A stretch of 5,279 nt of DNA, taken from positions 10,273 to 15,551 of the forward strand of contig DDPM01000145.1 of NCBI GenBank assembly GCA_002342165.1, in the 5' to 3' direction. Position numbers and translations under genes: made by a program. Below the pieces are notes generated by a model, which searched no databases, was not told the DNA's origin, and saw only the letters and a program-made list of their open reading frames with translations. This document shows, one piece after another, positions 1 through 4,976 of this stretch (positions within the stretch are counted from its first letter, which is position 1; each line of letters begins with the position of its first letter). This stretch comes from Hylemonella sp. UBA2468 (GTDB lineage: Bacteria; Pseudomonadota; Gammaproteobacteria; Burkholderiales; Burkholderiaceae_C).

Positions 1-1
1 T

Positions 2-1321
2 GCTGCGCCACCAAAGCCAGCAGCGCCTGCCACTTTCGGTTTTTTTGACGGTGCGCCAGGTGCGCCGGGCTCAGAAGGGGCTCCCAAAGAAGCCAGCTCC
101 CCTGTCACCAAAGCAGCAGCGCGTCCTGCAGCTGCATCAACATCTTCGGTACAGCCCGAGGCAGCCACGATACGCGTGGCCATCAGCAAGGTGGATCAGC
201 TGATCAATTTGGTGGGCGAGCTGGTGATCACTCAGGCCATGTTGGCCCAGTACAGTCAAACTTTAGACCCCACTCAAAACCAGCAGCTGTTGGCCGGTTT
301 GGCAGACTTGTCTCGCAACACGCGGGACTTGCAGGAATCGGTGATGTCGATTCGCATGATTCCCATGTCGATAGTGTTCAACCGCTTCCCTCGCATGCTG
401 CGCGATTTGGCGTCCAAATTGGGTAAAAAAGTGGACTTTGTCACCCTGGGAGAAGCCACTGAGTTGGACAAAGGATTGGTTGAAAAAATCACCGATCCCC
501 TCACCCATTTGGTGCGCAACAGCTGTGACCACGGCATTGAAATGCCAGCTGATCGCCTTAGCAAAGGCAAAACCGAAACCGGCACCATCACGCTCTCTGC
601 GGCCCATCAGGGTGGCTCTATTGTGATTGAGGTACGTGATGACGGCAGGGGCTTGTCGCGCGACAAAATCATGAACAAAGCCCGTGAGCGTGGAATTGAT
701 GTATACGATCAAATGACCGATGCCGAGGTGTGGCAATTGATTTTTGCCCCGGGTTTTTCGACTGCTGAGGTGGTCACTGATGTGTCAGGCCGTGGCGTGG
801 GCATGGATGTGGTCAAAAAGAACATCGCCGCTTTGAACGGCTCTGTGGAAATCGAGTCCTCCGAGGGCTTTGGAATGAAGGTGTCGGTGCGGTTGCCGCT
901 CACATTGGCCATCATGGACGGTATGTCCGTTGGTGTGGGCGACGAGGTGTACATCTTGCCGCTGTCGGCGGTGGTGGAATCGTTCCAAGTCAAGGGCGAT
1001 GCGCTCAGCACGGTGGGCCAAGGCTCTCAACTGGTCAAGGTCCGTGACGAATACATGCCCGTGATTGAGCTTGAAAAAGTGTTTCAGGTTCCACGTTACA
1101 ACCGTGACCAAGACAGCGACATCATGGTGGTGATTGAGGCTGAAGGCAGCCGTGTGGTTTTGTTGGTGGACGAGTTGTTGGGTCAGCAGCAGGTGGTGGT
1201 GAAAAACCTAGAGGCCAATTACCGCAAGGTGCCCAACGTGTCGGGTGCCACTATTTTGGGCGATGGCAAGGTGGCACTCATTTTGGATACCAGCGCGCTG
1301 GTGCGCCGCTCGCGTCATTGA
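2..1321 (+). CDS. cheA: Chemotaxis sensor histidine kinase CheA, 5'-truncated by the window edge
   Basis: CheA is the cytoplasmic kinase of the receptor array; it autophosphorylates on a His in its N-terminal P1 domain and passes phosphate to CheY and CheB. The frame is open from base 2, so the first visible codon is internal; P1 and most or all of P2 are missing. In the 439 visible residues, about 1-55 are an Ala/Pro/Ser-rich linker, 57-120 the P3 dimerisation helices (VDQLINLVGELV), 120-300 the P4 ATP-binding domain and 300-439 the CheW-like P5 domain. ATPase motifs are intact: N box HLVRNSCDHGIE (about 169-180), G1 DDGRGL (213-218), F-box FAPGFS (248-253) and G2 GRGVGMD (263-269). The GTG at 176 encodes an internal Val in IRVAISKVDQL and is not a start. 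cheW follows after 20 nt. The family call is near certain. Confidence 0.97.
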   Translation, partial: AAPPKPAAPATFGFFDGAPGAPGSEGAPKEASSPVTKAAARPAAASTSSVQPEAATIRVAISKVDQLINLVGELVITQAMLAQYSQTLDPTQNQQLLAGLADLSRNTRDLQESVMSIRMIPMSIVFNRFPRMLRDLASKLGKKVDFVTLGEATELDKGLVEKITDPLTHLVRNSCDHGIEMPADRLSKGKTETGTITLSAAHQGGSIVIEVRDDGRGLSRDKIMNKARERGIDVYDQMTDAEVWQLIFAPGFSTAEVVTDVSGRGVGMDVVKKNIAALNGSVEIESSEGFGMKVSVRLPLTLAIMDGMSVGVGDEVYILPLSAVVESFQVKGDALSTVGQGSQLVKVRDEYMPVIELEKVFQVPRYNRDQDSDIMVVIEAEGSRVVLLVDELLGQQQVVVKNLEANYRKVPNVSGATILGDGKVALILDTSALVRRSRH

Positions 1322-1330
1322 GGCAGAGCT

Positions 1331-1335
1331 AGGAG
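1331..1335 (+). promoter_or_regulatory. Ribosome binding site AGGAG for cheW
   Basis: AGGAG lies just before three candidate starts: TTG 1336, ATG 1339 and ATG 1342. Spacings are 0, 3 and 6 nt. Only the ATG at 1342 has the usual spacing, so it is preferred, although ATG 1339 cannot be excluded. Confidence 0.7.
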
Positions 1336-1341
1336 TTGATG

Positions 1342-1827
1342 ATGGAAGTCATGGAAAAAAGAGAAGCTGGTTCTAAGGCGGGTGCCCGCGAATACCTCAC
1401 GTTCCGCTTGGGCCAGGAAGAGTACGGCATTGATATCCTGAAGGTTCAGGAAATCAGAGGCTACGAAAAGCCCACTCGAATTGCCAATGCCCCACATTTC
1501 ATCAAAGGTGTGGTGAACCTGCGCGGAACCATTGTGCCCATCGTGGACATGCGGCTCAAATTCAATTGCGCTCAGGCCGAATACGACTCTTTTACGGTGG
1601 TCATCATTCTCAGCTTGCGCAACCGCGTGGTTGGCATTGTGGTCGATTCTGTTAGCGATGTGATGGAGCTTCCCACAGACAGCATTCAGGACGCTCCTGA
1701 AGTGGACAGCGTGATTGATTCAGACTCTGTGATGGGCTTGGGATCCTTGTCTGACAGGATGCTGATTCTCTTGGACATTGAAAAGCTGATGTCTACGATG
1801 GACATGGGCCTGTCTTCCGGCGAATGA
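1342..1827 (+). CDS. cheW: Chemotaxis coupling protein CheW
   Basis: CheW is a small cytoplasmic scaffold that links the receptor tip to the P5 domain of CheA in the chemosensory array. The 161-residue product is about the usual length (E. coli about 167) and is a single CheW domain. It opens with a short charged N-terminus, then the first strand YLTFRLGQEEYGIDI, the segment VQEIRGYEKPTRIANAP, and the conserved NLRG turn at about residues 59-62 followed by TIVPIVDMR. The Arg of NLRG matches a residue known to matter for receptor/CheA binding in the family. It sits 20 nt after cheA and 31 nt before cheR, as expected of an operon. Start chosen by SD spacing; ATG 1339 would add one Met. No enzymatic activity is expected. 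Confidence 0.96.
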   Translation: MEVMEKREAGSKAGAREYLTFRLGQEEYGIDILKVQEIRGYEKPTRIANAPHFIKGVVNLRGTIVPIVDMRLKFNCAQAEYDSFTVVIILSLRNRVVGIVVDSVSDVMELPTDSIQDAPEVDSVIDSDSVMGLGSLSDRMLILLDIEKLMSTMDMGLSSGE

Positions 1828-1858
1828 CCATGCGCCACTCTTTTCAGGTTGCTGACCC

Positions 1859-2743
1859 ATGTTGATGTCTGAGTTGGAGGGGCGCACGCAGACAAGCGGA
1901 TCATTTCAGTTGCCTTTAGGTGCAGGTATTGACGTTGCCAATCGTGAGTTTGATTGGACGGACGCTGACTTCACCCGTATTCAGTCCCTTATTTACAAGC
2001 ACGCTGGCATCAGCTTGCATGATGGCAAGCATGCCATGGTGTACAGCCGGCTATCCAGAAGGCTGCGCGAAACGGGGCATCGCAGCTTTAAAGAATACCT
2101 AGACTGGCTCCAAGGGCACGACGGCCCAGAGTGGCAAGAGTTCGTCAATGCGCTCACTACCAATTTGACTTCCTTTTTCAGGGAGGCTCACCACTTTGAC
2201 ATCCTTTACGAACACCTGAAATCCAAACCCAATGTGTCTTGGCGCGTGTGGTGTAACGCTGCGTCTACTGGTGAAGAGCCTTACTCCATCGTCATGACGG
2301 CGCTAGACGCCTTGGGGTCCTCAGCCGACTTCAAACTTTGGGCCAGTGACATCGACTCCAAGGTGCTCAATACGGCATCCCGCGGGGTTTACAGGCAAGA
2401 CAACGTCAAAGGCGTCAATCCTGAGCGTCTTCAGCGTTACTTCTTAAGAGGAAAAGGCGGCAACGAGGGCATGATCAGAGTCCGCCCTGAATTGCAAAAG
2501 CCCATCGAATTTTTGAGCGTCAACCTTATCAAGGACGACTGGCCCTTCAGAGAGCCGTTTGATGTGGTTTTTTGCCGCAACGTCATGATTTACTTTGACC
2601 CCCCCACCCAGCGCTCTGTGTTGGAGCGGATCCACCGCATCACCAAGCCTGGCAGTCTGTTGTTTGTGGGGCATTCTGAAAACTTCAACGACTCCAGGGA
2701 TTTGTTCGTGTTGCGGGGTAAAACGGTGTACGAGCGCCGCTAA
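1859..2743 (+). CDS. cheR: Chemoreceptor glutamate O-methyltransferase CheR
   Basis: CheR transfers a methyl group from S-adenosylmethionine to specific receptor glutamates, driving adaptation against CheB. The 294-residue product is close to E. coli CheR (286). Residues about 30-100 are the all-helical N-terminal domain, with basic RLSRRLRE at 64-71 in the helix that contacts the receptor methylation region. LTSFFREAHHF follows at 103-113. The SAM-binding domain has ASTGEEPYS at 135-143, an ASDID acidic loop near 182-186, FCRNVMIYFD at 238-247 and GHSENF at 271-276, all as in functional CheR. The start is not firm: ATG 1859 has only a weak AGG (1846-1848) upstream, and ATG 1865 would shorten the protein by two residues. 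The first ~28 residues are variable. A 13-codon ORF bridges the cheW stop and this start (see findings). Confidence 0.96.
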   Translation: MLMSELEGRTQTSGSFQLPLGAGIDVANREFDWTDADFTRIQSLIYKHAGISLHDGKHAMVYSRLSRRLRETGHRSFKEYLDWLQGHDGPEWQEFVNALTTNLTSFFREAHHFDILYEHLKSKPNVSWRVWCNAASTGEEPYSIVMTALDALGSSADFKLWASDIDSKVLNTASRGVYRQDNVKGVNPERLQRYFLRGKGGNEGMIRVRPELQKPIEFLSVNLIKDDWPFREPFDVVFCRNVMIYFDPPTQRSVLERIHRITKPGSLLFVGHSENFNDSRDLFVLRGKTVYERR

Positions 2744-2783
2744 ATTTTGTGTCAACTGAGAACTCACTAACTTCACTATCCAC

Positions 2784-3485
2784 ATGCTAGCTTCTCAGCA
2801 AACCCTATCCAATTTGAACCGACCCGTTTCAGGTGGTGGGTCTCCCAAGGCTTTGGCAAGCGGAAGGTTGTCCAATATTGAAAGGCTCAAGTCCCAGGCT
2901 CGTAAGCCTGGCGAAGCTTCGTTTTTTTATGTAGACCACCACTTTCAATACGACGCAGTCAAAGTCCTTCCTGGTGAGTATTTTGTTTCCAATGAGGACC
3001 TCGTCATCATGACCGTGTTGGGGTCCTGTATAGCAGCTTGTATGTGGGATGGCCCTGCCAAGGTGGGTGGGATGAACCATTTCATGCTGCCCGAGGGCGA
3101 GGGCATGGAGGGCTTTGGTCGCTATGGCTCATACGCTATGGAATTGTTAATCAATGAAATGTTGAAAATGGGTGCGCGTCGTGAGACCATGCAGGCCAAA
3201 ATTTTTGGCGGTGCAGCGGTGATGGCAGGGTTTACCACCATGAATGTGGGCGAACGAAACACCAAATTCGTGAAAGACTATCTGGCTACAGAGAGAATTC
3301 CTGTGGTGTCGCAAGATGTCATGGACGTACAGCCTCGAAAGGTCTGTTTTTTCCCCGTGACCGGCAAAGCGCTGGTCAAGCGACTGGCCATCGCCCACCC
3401 TGAGTCCATTGTGGTGGCAGAGCGCCGTGGAAATGCCGCGGTCGTGGCGTCCAGTACATCGGGCGGCTCTGTTGATTTGTTCTGA
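2784..3485 (+). CDS. cheD: Chemoreceptor glutamine deamidase CheD
   Basis: CheD hydrolyses receptor glutamine side chains to glutamate, creating methylatable sites. The CheD core begins near residue 47 (FFYVDHHFQYDAVKVLPGEY). It contains the catalytic motif TVLGSC with Cys82 and, 17 residues on, His99 in GGMNHFMLP; this Cys-to-His distance matches the family, and Thr77 is a candidate for the third active-site residue. Further core features are KIFGGAAVM and a C-terminal segment QPRKVCFFPVTGKAL. At 233 residues it is longer than minimal CheD (about 160-200), because of a basic, low-complexity N-terminal stretch of about 46 residues. No clear Shine-Dalgarno precedes ATG 2784, so the start is uncertain, but no in-frame alternative has a better site. 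Placement between cheR and cheB fits a joint role in receptor modification. Confidence 0.94.
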   Translation: MLASQQTLSNLNRPVSGGGSPKALASGRLSNIERLKSQARKPGEASFFYVDHHFQYDAVKVLPGEYFVSNEDLVIMTVLGSCIAACMWDGPAKVGGMNHFMLPEGEGMEGFGRYGSYAMELLINEMLKMGARRETMQAKIFGGAAVMAGFTTMNVGERNTKFVKDYLATERIPVVSQDVMDVQPRKVCFFPVTGKALVKRLAIAHPESIVVAERRGNAAVVASSTSGGSVDLF

Positions 3486-3491
3486 GGTGAT
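3484..3491 (+). promoter_or_regulatory. Extended Shine-Dalgarno GAGGTGAT for cheB, overlapping the cheD stop
   Basis: Eight consecutive bases complement the conserved 3' end of bacterial 16S rRNA (anti-SD CCTCC with flanking bases). The site begins inside the cheD TGA (3483-3485) and ends 5 nt before the TTG at 3497. It is the strongest ribosome site in the window and decides in favour of the rare TTG start. Confidence 0.8.
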
Positions 3492-3496
3492 TTAAC

Positions 3497-4597
3497 TTGA
3501 AAAAAACACGCATCATTGTGGTGGATGACTCGGCGCTTGTGAGAAGTCTGTTAACCGAAATCATCAACAGACAGCCTGATATGGAGTGCATTGGGGCTGC
3601 TAACGACCCGCTCATCGCACGGGAAATGATTCGAGACCTGAACCCCGACGTCATCACGTTAGATGTTGAAATGCCCAAGATGGACGGCATTGATTTTTTA
3701 GGTCGCTTGATGCGTTTGCGTCCCATGCCCGTCGTCATGATTTCAACCTTAACGCAGCGTGGCGCAGAGGTCACCATGAAAGCTTTGGAGCTGGGTGCCA
3801 TTGACTTTGTGGCCAAACCCAGAATTGGTCTTGCAGAGGGCATTCAAGAGTTGTCTGACCAAATTGTCGAAAAAATTCGCATTGCTGCATCTGCCCACGT
3901 TCGCCGTTTGCCTTCTGTAAGTGTCGGCAGTGGCGTGCCTTCGGCAGAGGTTGCCGCAGCATCTGCCCCCAAGCCCGCGATCAAATTGCTGGGGGCCATT
4001 TCCACAGAAAAACTTATTTGTATCGGCGCTTCGACAGGCGGAACCGAGGCAATCAAAGAGGTGCTCACCAAGTTGCCGGCAGATTCTCCAGCAGTCGTTA
4101 TCACTCAGCACATGCCGCCAGGTTTTACAACAAGCTTTGCATCCAGGTTGAACTCTTTGTGCCAGATCAAGGTGAGCGAAGCTGTTCACGGCGAGCGCAT
4201 CTTGCCAGGGCATGCTTACATTGCTCCCGGGGGCAAGCACTTCAGAGTGGACAGAAGCGGCGCAAACTACATCGCCATCGTGGAAGATGGCGATCCGGTC
4301 AACCGACATAAGCCATCTGTAGAGGTGCTGTTTAGGTCCTGCGCCCAAGTGGTTGGCAGAAATGCATTTGGCGTGATGCTTACTGGCATGGGTAACGATG
4401 GTGCGAAAGCCATGCGCGAAATGAAAGACGCAGGAAGCTTCAACATTGTTCAAGATGAGGCCAGTTGTGTAGTGTTTGGTATGCCTCGTGAAGCCATAGC
4501 GCACGGTGCGGCAGATGAGGTTTTGCCCTTGACGTCAATAGCCAGCACATTGATTGCAAAGCTCAGTTCCGTGGCCGCAGACCGATATAGGGTTTAA
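3497..4597 (+). CDS. cheB: Protein-glutamate methylesterase/deamidase CheB (response regulator fusion)
   Basis: CheB removes receptor methyl esters, and deamidates receptor glutamines, when its receiver domain is phosphorylated by CheA. Of 366 residues, 1-125 form the receiver: acidic pocket Asp10/Asp11, phosphoacceptor Asp56 ([11 protein letters not shown]), Thr84 (MIST) and Lys107 (VAKP). Residues about 130-170 are an Ala/Val/Ser linker. The catalytic domain holds Ser179 (GASTGG), His205 (TQHMPP) and Asp301 (GMGNDG). Each triad residue lies exactly 15 positions later than in E. coli CheB (164/190/286), so the extra length is in or near the linker. The start is [16 protein letters not shown] is the expected N-terminus of a receiver and the extended SD at 3484-3491 supports it. 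It lies 11 nt after cheD. No cheY or cheZ follows; the next gene is 16S rRNA. Confidence 0.97.
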   Translation: MKKTRIIVVDDSALVRSLLTEIINRQPDMECIGAANDPLIAREMIRDLNPDVITLDVEMPKMDGIDFLGRLMRLRPMPVVMISTLTQRGAEVTMKALELGAIDFVAKPRIGLAEGIQELSDQIVEKIRIAASAHVRRLPSVSVGSGVPSAEVAAASAPKPAIKLLGAISTEKLICIGASTGGTEAIKEVLTKLPADSPAVVITQHMPPGFTTSFASRLNSLCQIKVSEAVHGERILPGHAYIAPGGKHFRVDRSGANYIAIVEDGDPVNRHKPSVEVLFRSCAQVVGRNAFGVMLTGMGNDGAKAMREMKDAGSFNIVQDEASCVVFGMPREAIAHGAADEVLPLTSIASTLIAKLSSVAADRYRV

Positions 4598-4647
4598 AGT
4601 CCAGAGTGGGTCTGATGGTTCTGTCAAAAAAAGTTCAATCATGATCC

Positions 4648-4685
4648 TTGCGCTTGCACAAAAATTTGTGATAGACTACAAGGCT
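4648..4685 (+). promoter_or_regulatory. Putative rRNA promoter 1 (upstream)
   Basis: A -35-like TTGCGC (4648-4653) is followed after 18 nt by TAGACT (4672-4677), which is preceded by TG at 4669-4670, making an extended -10 (TGnTAGACT). Initiation is expected near 4682-4685. A-rich DNA just upstream (AAAAAAA near 4625) could serve as an UP element. The -10 and initiation region are repeated exactly in promoter 2, which is the best support. The exact -35 is uncertain. Confidence 0.6.
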
Positions 4686-4687
4686 TC
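4668..4687 (+). repeat. 20-bp direct repeat, copy 1 (GTGATAGACTACAAGGCTTC)
   Basis: Perfectly repeated at 4779-4798, 111 bp downstream. It spans the extended -10, the discriminator and the predicted start of transcription of promoter 1. Confidence 0.95.
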
Positions 4688-4710
4688 GCTTACGAAAAGC
4701 TCTTTACAAA
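4683..4710 (+). promoter_or_regulatory. boxB-like hairpin and boxA-like element after promoter 1
   Basis: TTCG (4685-4688) can pair with CGAA (4693-4696) around a 4-nt loop, or GCTT (4683-4686) with AAGC (4697-4700). Immediately after comes GCTCTTTACAAA (4699-4710), close to the rRNA antitermination boxA consensus GCTCTTTAACA. In rRNA operons boxA is bound by NusB/NusE and protects the untranslated transcript from Rho. CTTTAC (4702-4707) is also complementary to GTAAAG (4722-4727), so the element could be masked in some folds. Confidence 0.55.
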
Positions 4711-4732
4711 AGTGCTGAAAGGTAAAGCAGAC

Positions 4733-4770
4733 AAGAAAACAATTCTTTATTGTTAAACAGTTGTTTTCTT
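4733..4770. repeat. Perfect 10-bp inverted repeat between the two rRNA promoters
   Basis: AAGAAAACAA (4733-4742) and TTGTTTTCTT (4761-4770) are exact reverse complements separated by 18 nt. The downstream arm covers the proposed -35 of promoter 2 (TTGTTT, 4761-4766), and the upstream arm lies in the AT-rich region where an UP element would be. Confidence 0.85.
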
Positions 4771-4795
4771 AAAAAAGCGTGATAGACTACAAGGC
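4761..4795 (+). promoter_or_regulatory. Putative rRNA promoter 2 (16S-proximal)
   Basis: A -35-like TTGTTT (4761-4766) is followed after 16 nt by TAGACT (4783-4788), with TG at 4780-4781 forming an extended -10. Initiation is expected near 4793-4795. The sequence from -10 to start is identical to promoter 1. An AT-rich stretch (4733-4760) precedes it. Tandem promoters upstream of 16S are typical of rRNA operons. Confidence 0.6.
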
Positions 4796-4798
4796 TTC
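4779..4798 (+). repeat. 20-bp direct repeat, copy 2 (GTGATAGACTACAAGGCTTC)
   Basis: Exact copy of 4668-4687, placed at the -10/initiation region of promoter 2. Confidence 0.95.
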
Positions 4799-4830
4799 TC
4801 TGATCACAGTGAAGAAATGTTCATTAAAAA
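4795..4830 (+). promoter_or_regulatory. boxB-like hairpin and diverged boxA-like element after promoter 2
   Basis: CTTC-T-CTG (4795-4802) pairs with CAG-T-GAAG (4807-4814) around an ATCA loop, with one T-T mismatch. Four bases later TGTTCATTAAAA (4818-4829) occupies the usual boxA place ahead of the leader. Against TGTTCTTTAACA, a form I recall for betaproteobacteria, it differs at two positions (T to A at 4823, C to A at 4828). Position and the preceding hairpin argue for an antitermination site; the base changes lower confidence. Confidence 0.5.
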
Positions 4831-4845
4831 AATACAGCCGATAAG

Positions 4846-4907
4846 CGTGGGCGTTTAGGTTAGATTTCAAAGTTCTTTAGAACTAGGTCTATGACCAAAC
4901 GCTCATG
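4846..4907 (+). promoter_or_regulatory. Long stem-loop in the 16S leader RNA
   Basis: Bases 4846-4862 can pair with 4892-4907 to give about 16 base pairs, including three G-U pairs and a single bulged A (4857). The core GCGTTT pairs with AAACGC. Inside the loop a second hairpin forms from AGTTCT (4871-4876) and AGAACT (4879-4884). Wobble pairs in the long stem suggest a structure that acts as RNA. Confidence 0.65.
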
Positions 4908-4911
4908 TGAT

Positions 4912-4932
4912 TTGAAGTGAAGTTCACTTCAA
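4912..4932 (+). repeat. Near-perfect palindrome/hairpin in the 16S leader
   Basis: TTGAAGTGAA (4912-4921) and TTCACTTCAA (4923-4932) are exact reverse complements around a single G. As RNA this gives a 9-bp stem with a 3-nt loop; as DNA it is a 21-bp dyad. Confidence 0.85.
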
Positions 4933-4948
4933 TTCCGTTTTATGAGTG

Positions 4949-4960
4949 GCTCGAAAGAGC
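4949..4960 (+). other. GNRA-tetraloop hairpin just upstream of mature 16S
   Basis: GCTC, then GAAA, then GAGC: a 4-bp stem closed by a GNRA tetraloop, ending about 16 nt before the 16S 5' end. Likely part of the precursor that is removed during 16S maturation. Confidence 0.65.
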
Positions 4961-4976
4961 AAAATATTCAAGATCG

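Larger units (their letters stand above)
4598..4976 (+). promoter_or_regulatory. rRNA operon control region and 16S leader (non-coding)
   Basis: No protein gene is supported in these 379 bases. They hold, in order: an A-rich stretch that could act as an UP element (about 4624-4647), promoter module 1 with a boxB/boxA-like leader, an inverted repeat, promoter module 2 with its own boxB/boxA-like leader, and three consecutive hairpins up to the 16S 5' end. The segment from about 4835 (CAGCCGATAAGCGTGGGCG) resembles, from memory, a leader stretch common upstream of betaproteobacterial 16S genes. No convincing intrinsic terminator for the che operon is present: the only GC-containing dyad after cheB (CAGA/TCTG near 4603) has a 4-bp stem and no T tract. 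Confidence 0.8.

Noticed and set aside
176..178. GTG as a start codon for cheA
   Set aside because: The same frame is open back to base 2 and encodes a typical CheA linker; the GTG is the internal Val before the P3 domain and lacks a ribosome site.
263..736. 157-codon open frame on the minus strand opposite cheA
   Set aside because: Overlaps the P3/P4 coding sequence of cheA; His/Gln/Arg-rich shadow with no recognisable family. Other minus-strand frames at 709-1111, 2444-2785 and 3376-3843 were dismissed for the same reason.
2744..2783. Internal promoter ahead of cheD
   Set aside because: The 40-nt gap is AT-rich but shows no convincing -35/-10 pair at proper spacing; operon read-through explains cheD expression.
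3749..4504. 251-codon open frame on the minus strand opposite cheB
   Set aside because: It is antisense to a clear cheB with an intact catalytic triad; its composition (many Cys, His, Arg) is that of a shadow frame and no domain is recognisable.
4602..4632. Possible intrinsic terminator after cheB
   Set aside because: The dyad CAGA/TCTG gives only a 4-bp stem, and the tract that follows is A-rich on the + strand, not T-rich.
4654..4659. TTGCAC as the -35 of promoter 1
   Set aside because: It matches a -35 better than TTGCGC, but the spacing to TAGACT is only 12 nt, too short for a sigma-70 promoter.
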